Shown piece by piece: positions 37,532 through 47,850 of a stretch of 64,000 nt of DNA. The notes under the pieces were generated by a model. It was not told where the DNA came from and did not search any database. It worked only from the letters and a program-made list of their open reading frames with translations. Origin of the DNA: Schistocephalus solidus (Eukaryota > Platyhelminthes > Cestoda > Diphyllobothriidea > Diphyllobothriidae); NCBI GenBank assembly GCA_017591395.1, contig WEDG01003500.1, positions 1 through 64,000 on the forward strand. Direction: 5' to 3'. A program made the translations under genes and the position numbers. The stretch's first letter is position 1. Each line of letters opens with the position of its first letter.

Positions 37532-38285
37532 TTATTTATTCACATGAGACATTCGAGTAAACCTCGTTTGTTTAAACACCATGAATTTCGAAGTAATTTC
37601 TTCAGGAAGAAGGTTAATAAATGTGGACAGTGAATCAATGTTAGCATATAATCGTACAAGTTCATATGCTACTAAGTGCATCAGCGAATGTTTATCAATG
37701 TGAGAGCAGTAACCTAAATGGGAAACTTTTACCAAACTAAATTACCCTAGTTTGGAAGTGGAATCGATGTTTCGCGTACGTCAGGCGAAGCAAGTTGTGA
37801 ATAAGCACATTCTTTTGTCAGGTAAAAAAGACGGTTATAGATTGCTGAGTACCGATTTGTAAATCAGTACAGTTTTATGCTCGAAAAAGGTGTAATAATA
37901 GCTACAGGCAATACGTTGTTCTAATGAACCTAGAGCTTCCTGTCATTTGCGAAGATTGTATACGAAACTATAAAAAGATCCATCGCCATTTCTTCTTCTG
38001 AATATCTGCTCAGATATATTTTCTGCTTTCGCGTTTTCGCTAATTAAGAAACGAAACCGACGCAGAACGACAATATCGTCATGACCTCTTCCGAGCTAAT
38101 GGATACCTGAGCTCTTTTATCAACCACAGCAACCGCTGAGTGAACTAACGACGGCCTCAAGAGCAGCATCCTGAAGTCTGGGAGGCATTCCCTATATAAA
38201 AAGGAGACTCGGAGGCATTCTGTGGACCGTTAAAATCAGCCGGAGTAGAAAGAGTCCATTAACCGCAGGCAACAATTCGTTGCCA
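37532..38285 (-). pseudogene. Inverted putative PLE-A N-terminal ORF segment, copy 1
   Basis: Two - strand frames, conserved in the twin at 40185-40930. The better is in copy 2, where TILSFCVGFVSKLAKMRNQK and YLSRYSEEEMAMDLFIVSY occur; the 'LSxGxxFV' pattern resembles the N-terminal motif of PLE proteins. The second frame contains NLLPEEITSKFMVFKQTRF. If correct, the element's 5' coding part is inverted relative to its RT. Family assignment is by pattern only. Confidence 0.35.
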
Positions 38286-39687
38286 TGTGATGCAACGTAA
38301 GGACAGACTGCCCCCTACTGAAACCTTAGAAGTTGTTCACAAAATATGTTGCAATGCTAGGGACTGAGCATTCATCGGAGAAGCTGGATGAAAACTTTAA
38401 TCGTGCTTACCTAAGGAAAGTGACAACGCAGAGGTTCCACGGGAACCCCTAGGTTGAAAATCATACAGGAGAAACTGGTTGTACGTTTGAACTGCTTAGG
38501 CCGAGGCAGCTCAAAATTGGAATGACTCACATTTGACATTTAGAAGTCAACACTAACAACACTACCTCCCTGTAGCTCATACATTTCCACGTCATTACAT
38601 AAATAAAGACCAGGATAAAATATTCACACCGAACGTAAGAAATCCTAGCGGCCATTACACTGCGACAGAGTTGCGTACATTCTCAATTGATGCGTCGATG
38701 CGCAACGCCAACGGTCGTCAAGCCCCACAAATACTCATAAAAACAGTGGATGGTGAAAAAAGCAGTACACTTATTTACACTTACACTTACAATTACACTT
38801 ATTTACATGTACAGGCATATTGTATCTTTAGTGCTTGCCTTTACTCCTTTGAGGCGCAGTGTCGGGTTTTCAGCATCTTGGCTTTTCTTGGGAAAATGCT
38901 ATTTCTGACAAAGGACCTAGCACGTAGAATATTTCCTCTTCATTTTCATTTAACTAGAAGTCCTTCGTTATAATATTTGTGTTTTGTTCGATGCAGGTTG
39001 ATTGGTATACTATTTAAAAGTGACTTTTCCTTAAGTGTATGAATATTTAATGGGTCAGACAGCGTGCAGTGCACAACGGAGATATCGATGTTTGACTCGA
39101 ATGAATAGGTGCCCGAAAGTTACATCCAAGACTCTGCCGATCACATTATATATTTACTGTTACAAAGATAAAATTCAAATAGGTGGATCTCACTGGTCAT
39201 TTTATTATCATCTGCGCTGCTTGTTTTTTGCCCAGTGCATAATTGCAATGCGAAGATGAATATTCTGTCAATAGCAGCATTTCCGAGGACGGTTCCAAAA
39301 GGCAGACGTCGACTCGACGAAATTGAGTTAAAACAATGTCAGCATGTTTTTCAACGAGTGAAAGTTTAATTTTAGTCTTTCAGACCAAAGTTGTTAAAAT
39401 ATGTGCATTTCGGTTACATTCCAAAATATATCATTTTTATAACCTTTCCCACAATGCCTTCAAAGTTTAGGGAATTCTTACGTCTTCCGTAAATAGTTAT
39501 GTGCATAGTTGGTCAAGAGTATAAGAAAAAGTTTACTCGACACTAATAATCTATAGAAATATACCGCATTTACATCGTAGACGCTCTGAGTAACATCGTT
39601 AAACCTATGAACATTGAGCCATTTTTAACCATTTCGTTAAGTAGAATAACGAAAATTCCTACTGAAAAATTCAAAAGACAATTCGGT

Positions 39688-39733
39688 AAGTATACGCTAG
39701 CTTTCGATAAATTCTCATCAGGCCTTTACATTT
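39688..39733 (-). ncRNA. Hammerhead-ribozyme-like motif (AGCU class), PLE-A copy 1
   Basis: On the - strand: CTGATGA (39715-39721), a short stem II (GA-ATTTA-TC), GAAA (39702-39705), then AGCT and A as the U-H cleavage site. The flanks pair as stem I: GC, then after one mismatch T-A, then TAC/GTA with another mismatch, about 7 of 10 positions. Stem III is only the self-complementary AGCU, which would favour action as a dimer. Hammerheads are known in Penelope-like elements; activity here is inferred. Confidence 0.6.
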
Positions 39734-40184
39734 AAATCACTGTGTTACCCAGCCAACTATAGCTAGAAACACAGTTTGAAAGCCTCCTTAATCAAACACA
39801 GGACCTTCAGCCAGTTTCGACTGACAGCGTACAAAACCCTAAGTCTACGTTAGTTAACTTGTTTTATCAATATTTGAACAATGGCCAGAAATGTCGAGGC
39901 TTGCTGACAAATTCGCAGATGGAGAAAATAAAATATCCCCGGCAAAACAAAGATGTACTCATAACGAGGCCAGATAAGGGAATGGGCGTTGTCTTAATGG
40001 ACAGAACGGATTATATTATGAAACAACAATCAATTCTGTCGGACAATGGAACGTTTAGAAAGACAGAAAATGAGAAGGATCAGATCGATGAGATAGAAAC
40101 ACAACTGGCTGATTGTTTGAAAAGACTTCAAACGGAAGGTCTGATAAGCGAACATGACCTAGAGCGCCTCCACCACTGTGCATG

Positions 40185-40930
40185 TTATTTATTCACATGA
40201 GACATTCGAGTAAACCTCGTTTGTTTAAACACCATGAGTTTCGAAGTAAATTCTTCAGGAAGAAGGTTAATAAATGTGGACAGTGAATCAATGTTAGCAT
40301 ATAATCGTACAAGTTCATATGCTACATAGTGCCTTAGATCAAGGTTTTGCATCAGCGAATGTTTATCAATGTGAGAGCAGTAACCTAAATGAGAAACTTT
40401 TACCAAACTAAATTACCCTAGTTTGGAAGTGGAATCGATGTTTCGCGTACGTCAGGCGAAGCAAGTTGTGAATAAGCACATTCTTTTGTCAGGTAAAAAA
40501 GACGGTTATAGATTGCTGAGTACCGATTTGTAAATCAGTACATATTTATGCTCGAAAAAGTTGTAATAATAGCTACAGGCAATACGTTGTTCTAATGAAC
40601 CTAGAGCTTCCTGTCAATTGCGAAAATTGTATACGAAACTATAAAAAGATCCATCGCCATTTCTTCTTCTGAATATCTGCTCAGATATATTTTCTGATTT
40701 CGCATTTTCGCTAATTTAGAAACGAAACCGACGCAGAACGACAATATCGTCATGACCTCTTCCTGAGCTCTTTTATCAACCACAGCAACCGCTGAGTGAA
40801 CTAACGACGGCCTCAAGAGCAGCATCCTGAAGTCTGGGAGGAATTCCCTATATAAAAGGAGACTCGGAGGCATTCTGTGGACCGTTAAAATCAGCCGGAG
40901 TAGAAAGAGTCCATTAACCGCAGGCAACAA
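40185..40930 (-). pseudogene. Inverted putative PLE-A N-terminal ORF segment, copy 2
   Basis: Frames 40601-40930 (109 codons, ILSFCVGFVSKLAKMRNQK) and 40185-40406 (73 codons, LLPEEFTSKLMVFKQTRF). The copy 1 counterpart has substitutions plus a short deletion of QNLDLRHY. Preservation of the frame across duplicates is suggestive, not proof, of coding origin. Confidence 0.35.
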
Positions 40931-42267
40931 TTCGTTGCCATGTGATGCAACGTAAGGACAGACTACCCCCTACTGAAACCTTAGAAGTTGTTCACAAAAT
41001 ATGTTGCAATGCTAGGGACTGAGCATTCATCGGAGAAGCTGGATGAAAACTGTAATCGTGCTAACCTAAGAAAAAGTGACAACGCAGAGGTTCCACGGGA
41101 ACCCCTAGGTTGAAAATCATACAGGAGAAAATGGTTGTACGTTTGAACTGCTTAGGCCGAGGCAGCTCAAAATTGGAATGACTCACATTTGACATTTAGA
41201 TGTCAACACTAACAACACTACCTCCCTGTAGCTCATACATTTCCACGTCATTACATAAATAAAGACCAGGATAAAATATTCACACCAAACGTAAGAAATC
41301 CTAGCGGCCATTACACAGTGGATGGTGAAAAAAGCAGTACGCTTATTTACACTTACACTTATTTACACTACAATTACACTTATTTACATGTACATGCATA
41401 TTGTATCTTTAGTGCTTGCCTTTACTCCTTTGAGGCGCACTGTCGGGGTTTCAGCATCTTGGCTTTTCTTGGGAAAATGCTATTTCTGACAAAGGACCTA
41501 GCACGTAGAATATTTCCTCTTCATTTTCATTTAACTAGAAGTCCTTTATTATAATATTTGTGTTTTGTTCGATGCAGATTGATCGGTATACTATTTAAAA
41601 GTGACTTTTCCTTAAGTGTATGAATATTTAATGGGTTAGACAGCGTGCAGTGCACAACGGAGATATCGATGTTTGACTCGACTGAATAGGTGCCCGAAAG
41701 TTACATCCAAGACTCTGCCGATCACATTATGTATTTACTGTTACAAAGATACAATTCAAATAGGTGGATCTCACTGGTCATTTTATTATCATCTGCGCTG
41801 CTTGTTTTTTGCCCAGTGCATAATTGCAATGCGAAGATGAATATTCTGTCAATAGCAGCATTTCCGAGGACGGTTCCAAAAGGCAGACGTCGACTCGACG
41901 AAATTGAGTTAAAACAATGTCAGCATGTTTTTCAACGAGTGAAAGTTTAATTTTAGTCTTTCAGACCAAAGTTGTTAAAATATGTGCATTTCGGTTACAT
42001 TCCAAAATATATTTTTTATAACCTTTCCCACAATGCCTTCAAAGTTTAGGGAATTCTTACGTCTTCCGTAAATAGTTATGTGCATAGTTGGTCAAGAGTA
42101 TAAGAAAAAGTTTACTCGACACTAATAATCTATAGAAATATACCGCATTTACAATGTAGACGCTCTGAGTAACATCGTTAAACCTATGAACATTGAGCCA
42201 TTTTTAACCATTTCGTTAACTAGAATAACGAAAATTCCTACTGAAAAATTCAAAAGACAATTCGGTG

Positions 42268-42312
42268 AGCATACGCTTGCTTTCGATAAATTCTCATCAG
42301 ACCTTTACATTT
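42268..42312 (-). ncRNA. Hammerhead-like motif, PLE-A copy 2, cleavage-site mutant
   Basis: Twin of the motif at 39688. CTGATGA (42294-42300) and GAAA (42281-42284) are intact, but the bases after GAAA read GCAA instead of GCTA, removing the U of the U-H cleavage site and breaking the AGCU stem. Expected to be inactive. Confidence 0.5.
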
Positions 42313-42437
42313 AAATCACTGTGTTACCCAGCCAACTATAGCTAGAAACACAGTTTGAAAGCCTCCTTAATCAAACACAGGACCTTCAGCCAGTTTCGAC
42401 TGACAGCGTACAAAACCCTAAGTCTACGTTAGTTAAC

Positions 42438-43353
42438 TTGTTTTATCAATATTTGAACAATGGCCAGAAATGTCGAGGCTTGCTGACAAATTCGCAGATG
42501 GAGAAAATAAAAGATCCCCGGCAAAACAAAGATGTACTCATAACGAGGCCAGATAAGGGAATGGGCGTTGTCTTAATGGACAGAACGGATTATATTATGA
42601 AACAACAATCAATTCTGTCGGACAATGGAACGTTTAGAAAGACGGAAAATGAGAAGGATCAGATCGATGAGATAGAAACACAACTGGCTGATTGTTTGAA
42701 AAGACTTCAAACGGAAGGTCTGATAAGCGAACATGACCTAGAGCGCCTCCACCCCGTCGAAACGCATGTAAGTCAATGTACGGCATACCAAAGATCCACA
42801 TGCGTTCGTCCAATCCAAGATATGAGGGAACTCACCGAACCATGCAATAGCAAATTGTGTAGTGAACAAACTTCAGCCCATACGGGATCAGCTAGCACCA
42901 CAAAGCTACCTAGATAACTTTGAGTTCGTTGAAGGCGTGAAAGACCTCGACCTGAATGGCATGACGATGTTTTCACTGGATGTCTTGTCTCTTTACGAAT
43001 GAAACAGTCACGGAGACAGTCAACTAAGCTGTGAATTCATTACTTCCAGCCAACAAGATATAGGAATACCAGTGAATGTGCTCAAGGAACTGTTATTAAA
43101 ATGCAGCTTGAACGTGCAGTTCCTATTTAAATACAACTTGTACAGACAGATAGACGGAGTAGCTATGGGCTCACCCCTGGGCCCATTTCTGGCGCATATT
43201 TTCATGGGCAAGCTGGTAGCTTTACAGCGTCGTCCGCAAACAAATCGTCTAAAATATTATGGGTGCTACGTGGATGATATCTTTGCGGTTGCATGTCAAA
43301 AAAACGGACATTTCAAGGCAACGCAGCAAGTGAACTCTAACGAAGGCGCCTAA
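42438..43353 (+). pseudogene. PLE-A reverse transcriptase, frameshifted
   Basis: An open frame from 42438 covers the RT N-terminal part (159 codons). It then shifts: motif A is in another frame near 42.98 kb, and the VAMGSPLGP and YVDD motifs lie in the frame 43072-43353, where the order of motifs follows PLE RTs. After CQKNGHFKA the sequence jumps to the linker before GIY-YIG, so the thumb segment is deleted. Confidence 0.85.
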
Positions 43354-43361
43354 GCCAAGCT

Positions 43362-43680
43362 GTGCCAAGTACCTTTCCAGCAGCTGATGCCCATATATTG
43401 TTCTCGACTACTTCCATCCTATACGGAGGGGGCAAGGACAAAATGCCAGCCCAGACAACCCTAATAGGAATTTATTCTTTCATCTGCTCCTGTGGGGCAG
43501 AATTTATTGGTCACATGAGCCGGCGTTTGTCCAAAAGAGTACGAGAACACCTTCCAGCATGTTTAGGAAAGGGGCAGTAAAGAACATAAACAGCTCTATC
43601 CTCGCGCATGTGGAAGACACAGGCCATCGTTTAGACGCCAACGAGGCCTTCAAGGTAATTTACAAGGTCCCTTAAACCTA
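43362..43680 (+). pseudogene. PLE-A GIY-YIG endonuclease domain
   Basis: The frame 43362-43580 contains a HILFSTTSILYGGGKDKMP linker, GIYSFICSCGAEFIG and LSKRVREHLPACLGKG. A frame change then leads to NSSILAHVEDTGHRL and EAFKVIYKVP. The CXC pair ahead of the domain (CSC) is typical of this PLE class. Confidence 0.85.
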
Positions 43681-43799
43681 TTCAATATTCCATGGACAGC
43701 GTCTCTTGGCTACGGCAAAAGCAGCTGCAATCATGCTACGCAAACCAATTCTGTGCGCTCAAAAGAACTTTAAACAGGCGCCACAATTACCATGACCGA

Positions 43800-44035
43800 A
43801 AGCCACCAATTTAGCCGTTCGCATCTAATTACCTGTCCCGGCGGCCACCATTCCTCTGACCATGATCAGAAAACGGACCGCAATCTTGTTTCTTTCCCCC
43901 TCCCTCATCCGCCCTGAAAACCGTACAATTTGTTCTACTTACCCGCATATTTGACTTCGTTACACATTGTTATAAATGTACAGACCTGATGAGACTTTCT
44001 CGAAAGCTAAAGTTTCCTCGCCAAATTATTTTTTT
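43800..44035 (+). mobile_element. PLE-A 3' UTR
   Basis: Nearly identical to 45712-45945: CGCATCTAATTACCTGTCCC, CGGAAAACCGTACAATTTG-like blocks and the hammerhead-like end. A poly-T tract follows at 44.03 kb. Confidence 0.75.
43984..44012 (+). ncRNA. Hammerhead-like motif at the PLE-A 3' end
   Basis: CTGATGA (43986-43992), short stem II GA-CTTTC-TC, GAAA (44002-44005), AGCT then A. Core complete; stem I pairing here is poor, so activity is doubtful. Confidence 0.5.
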
Positions 44036-44039
44036 TTTT

Positions 44040-45520
44040 AAATTTTTCAATGGGAAATTTCGCTACTCTAATAAGTGAAGCATCCAAGTGTCTGAAGTAA
44101 CCTGTCGCTAATTGTGACTAATAGTATCACTAACATTATAGACGGAAGAACATCACCAAAAAAGACAACGGAGACTGGAATGATAATTTTTGACTTATTT
44201 GGGATGTTCTTCGGCTTAGATAAAATAATCCAACTACCTTTTTTTTCCTGTTATGCCAACCCAGGCTATGATGTTCGGATTACAGTGCCTTAGATCGGAA
44301 ACTAAGTGACGCAGTTTGCCAGCACCCCAAAATGAGACGCCGCAACTATTATTCTAGGCTTAATATGTTTTTTTTTAGTGAAGAGGGGCCTCGAATTTTC
44401 CTTATTTATAAAAATCTCGAACAGAATTCCTCTCACTCGTCCGCAATTTTAAACCTAAGACCCTGTAGTCCAACAGTATGGTATGAAAGAAAATGGTATT
44501 TATTCAGTATTAAGTGGACGGTACTGTTAGAGACCTTGACGTCTGGGAGGGGCCATCGAACGCTCCCTCTTGAACCGCTCCGTAAGGTTAGCACCGCATC
44601 ATTAAGCACTCATGTCAACACTGGAAGTGGATGATCCACCGTCCTTCGTTAAATCACAAAGAGTGCTCCTGACTAAATTGTGAGTTACTTGCCTGCTTCT
44701 ATCATCGGGATTTTGCATTTTTATTGCGTCTTCCTCAGGATTTCGGCGATATTTCCTGCAAAGGACTGTCAGTTCGATCCTTTCGGTAGTGGTAGGTCTT
44801 ATCGCCGTTGCCTCCTCCGCTATTGTGTGCGCGTTAGTGTCTGTTTCTATATTTCTCCACTAAGCTATCGTCATAACCATTAAAATTTTTGGTAGATGGA
44901 TTGCGTAGTTAATCTTGTTCTATTATCGATTTATTGAACACCGATTAGGGTTGGCCGTGAGCAGGCCAAAATGGCTAAGAAAGGCACGCAAGTACGCATA
45001 CGTGCAAAAATCATGCCTAAAATGGGCTTGGTTCGTGTACTCATTTCAGAATACGCGATTGCTCTGTTAGTCCACCGGTCGCGATTGCATCGATCGACTG
45101 AAGTACTCCACCCTACCCTATCCGACTGTTGAACTCTTTTCGGGAAATAACGGAAGTTAAAGCACTCTGCTCTGGCGACAAGTTAAAAAACATAACTGTG
45201 CTTTTGTTCGGAAAAAAATACTCGAATTTCATGGACGTTCTGTCTAATACCTTCACTTTGAGTCGGTCTTCGTTGGATAATTGAAAGCTTGCTTATGGGC
45301 TGGAGTGAAATGGTGGGTATATGTGTAAGTGCAGAACTTTGGGCAGATAGTATTAAGCAATTGAGTCATGCAATTGCCGGTGAAAGCTTTTGGACTGTTT
45401 GGCAAATCGTATTTCCTGAAAACTTTTTCAAGTTAGCTATACACAGCATGTTTACGAGCAGCCATCGATAGTCCTACGGGTGTCGGTTGTCGACATTGTA
45501 ATGCGTTAAAATAAAGCATT
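44040..45520. other. No feature recognised
   Basis: Sequence between the two PLE-A 3' ends; frames at 44332-44883 have no motif. Confidence 0.45.
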
Positions 45521-45523
45521 CAG

Positions 45524-45524
<1 letters not shown>

Positions 45525-45562
<38 letters not shown>

Positions 45563-45588
45563 ATTATTGTTATTAGTAGTAGAAGTAT

Positions 45589-45642
<54 letters not shown>

Positions 45643-45703
45643 TAGTAGTATTAGTAGTAGTAGTAGTAGTAGTATCCGGCTAATACTACTACTACTACTA
45701 CTG
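45525..45703 (+). repeat. Compound (ATT)n-(AGT)n-(ACT)n microsatellite
   Basis: ATT units pass into AGT/ATT units, then AGT units, and end in ACT units on the same strand, which gives the block a potential AGT/ACT hairpin. It directly abuts a truncated PLE-A 3' end. Confidence 0.95.
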
Positions 45704-45709
45704 CCGCTG

Positions 45710-45960
45710 CCCGCATCTAATTACCTGTCCCGGCGGCCACCCTTCCTCTGCCCATAATCAGAAAACGGACCGCATTCTTGTTTTTTCCCCTCCCTCATCC
45801 GCCCTGAAAACCGTACAATTTGTTCTACTTACCCGCATATTTGACTTATTTACACATTGTTAAAAATGTTAGGGCCTGGTGAGAATTTATCGAAAGCTAA
45901 CGTTGCTCGCCAAATTATCTTTTTGTCTTTTGTTTTTTTCGTTAATTAGAAAGAGGACAA
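45710..45960 (+). mobile_element. 5'-truncated PLE-A 3' end
   Basis: Repeats 43800-44035 from CGCATCTAATTACCTGTCCC to CGCCAAATTAT. It contains a hammerhead-like motif at 45876-45900 with CTGGTGA (one core change), GAAA (45892-45895) and AGCT-A. The break lies at the microsatellite edge. Confidence 0.75.
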
Positions 45961-46985
45961 ACATGTTTTTCAGAAAAATGACAAGATATTATTCTTTGTG
46001 CATGCTTTCTACTTACTAGGAAAATTATCGAATCTATAAGTAGTCGATTCCTCCTTGGTGTCACTATCGTGGACGAATACAATTAATCTCAGCAAAAGGC
46101 CAGAACACTGCGGTGCATTTTTCAACTTGAGACTGCTCCATATGAGAAGTGCTTTCAACCTAAAAAAGGTCTATTTCCCCTGCAGGTCCATTACTTGAGT
46201 TCAATTAGGATTCATAGGTTTTAGCGTTGCCACTGGTTTCATCTCTATCCACTGAATGTTTTCTGGTAATCTCTTCTTTATCTCCCACACGCACATTCTC
46301 CACAGAACAAGAAAAATTAGTTAAAATGTCCCCTTTTCAGAGCCTGAAATTTGGATGATTCGCTGGTGTTCGAGAATCTCATTTACAAACAAAACTTTTA
46401 ATTGGCCTTCTTGTAGGGAAGCATGATCTAATTTGAAATGTTGACATCCAAAAGTGCCTTGTCGATTCAGTTGATGTACTTAGTCAGTTTACCAAGAGGC
46501 AAAGAGGACAGGGTCAGCTTCAAACAAGAAGACGGGATTGGTCCTAAGAAAAATTTAGAAACCGGATGATGTTCAGGGTGGTTCATACATCATTTTCGGT
46601 TATAAGTTTTCGTTAATTTTTGTTCCGGATTTTGCAAATATACACGTTTATACGCTTCGTAAAAATGCACGTTGAAAGCTTTTGTAAGAATAATTGAATG
46701 TTATTGTTAAACTTTAAAAATATTAATTGGAAAATATTAACTTGCTGAAATAGCAGAATATCCTACGTTCCATGCAGTCCTTTCTTTCGATCGAGAAAAT
46801 TAATTGCATGCAACCATGGCCGCCCCCAAGCTCACCTTCGGCCACGACATTACCCTAGCTCTTTCTACCCCACCCTCCCTATTCCTAAACACAGTTTCTG
46901 CTAAGACAACGTTTAATCGATTTCTTTCCTCACTGATATGCTTAATTCATAAACGATTTACTAGTAGAAGCGAAGAGGTGAGTTC
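45960..46985. other. No feature recognised
   Basis: AT-rich, no domain-bearing frame. Confidence 0.45.
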
Positions 46986-47042
46986 CAGGAAGTAGTCGCG
47001 AAGAAGGAGTCGCGATCACTGGAGCAAGAGCTTTATTAGTCT

Positions 47043-47085
47043 GACGTTTCGGATTCTCTCTAGAATCCATCATCAGAGGCATTCG
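47043..47085 (-). ncRNA. Hammerhead-like motif (ACGU class), PLE-B 3' end
   Basis: On the - strand: CTGATGA (47070-47076), one extra T, a perfect 6-bp stem II (GGATTC/GAATCC at 47051-47068), then GAAACGTC (47043-47050). ACGU is self-complementary, giving a 2+2 bp dimer stem III, with C as the U-H cleavage base. Stem I is weak (AG-C pairs). The extra nucleotide before stem II departs from the canonical core. Confidence 0.5.
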
Positions 47086-47850
47086 CAGTTAAGGGTGATA
47101 GGGGACACAAAGGGTGCCTTATTTACAGGGCGTGGTTGCCAGGCAACCACACGCCTACTATATTTGGCAGTCCTCGTGGTCCTTGCCAGGGGTCGTAGTT
47201 GATCCGATGATTGCCTGTCGGTCCATGCTTGAGTCGTTAATGGCCGTGATTTCAACACCGATGTAGATCGTCGTCGTGAAGATGAATCGGCAAGCGGGCC
47301 GCTGTCACCCGGACCTTTGGAAACCCGAATCCTCCACGCGTAGCTGGTAGTTGTTTTTTTCCGGCAAAATCGCAACACAGAATATGTAGGCAAAATATCA
47401 TTTTACCTGTTAATTGAATGCGTGGCGGAGAACCACCACTCAAGCAGCGTATGATTCCCGCAGTTTTCATCTCGGGCGGCAAGTTCGGCCTCATCAAACT
47501 TGAAGATGTGGCCGGGTGCCATCAAATGAGCCGCAATTTGGGAGTTAGCCTCATTCCTCCTCCTCCTCCTCCTCATCGCTGCTGCATGCTCAGCCATTTG
47601 CGTGCGGATTTGGCTCCCTGTTTCTCCGACAAAAGTACTTTGTCCGCAACTGCACTAAACCCGGTTAATGACTCCCCACCTTTTCTGCCTTAACAGTACG
47701 TCTTTCGACCGCATGACCTGTCACCTGATGGCTGCCAACGATCTGTGTGTAAATCCAACTCCGAGTGGAGGTGAGGAGGCGGCTGACGGCTTCTGATACC
47801 TTCTTCAAGTACGGGAGCGCATGCCAAAATGTGTGTCTGGTTGAAGTTTC

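Larger units (their letters stand above)
37521..40173 (+). mobile_element. PLE-A complex, tandem copy 1 (3'-truncated)
   Basis: A 2653-base unit repeated immediately downstream with a few percent differences. From 39.77 kb it carries the + strand N-terminal part of a PLE reverse transcriptase ORF (ETQFESLLNQTQDLQPV, DVLITRPDKGMGVVLMDRTD, QLADCLKRLQTEG). It stops abruptly inside that ORF at GAGCGCCTCCAC, where copy 2 begins with CACTGTGCATG; a CAC is shared at the joint. Upstream is non-coding DNA, an inverted hammerhead-like motif and - strand frames resembling the missing N-terminus. Confidence 0.8.
40174..43980 (+). mobile_element. PLE-A complex, copy 2 with RT and GIY-YIG
   Basis: Repeats copy 1 up to 42752 (2579 bases, shorter through indels near 40.75 and 41.3 kb), then continues through the coding region. 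Landmarks: DVLITRPDKGMGVVLMDRTD; RPIQDMRELTEP; motif A MFSLDVLSLFTN; VAMGSPLGPFLAHIF; catalytic YVDD in YYGCYVDDIFAV; then, after a gap, GIYSFICSCGAEFIGHMSRR and SKRVREHLPACLGKG (GIY-YIG) and SILAHVEDTGHRLDANEAF with FKVIYKVP. PLEs use RT and GIY-YIG endonuclease for target-primed insertion. Several frameshifts and a missing RT thumb make this copy non-autonomous. Confidence 0.88.
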
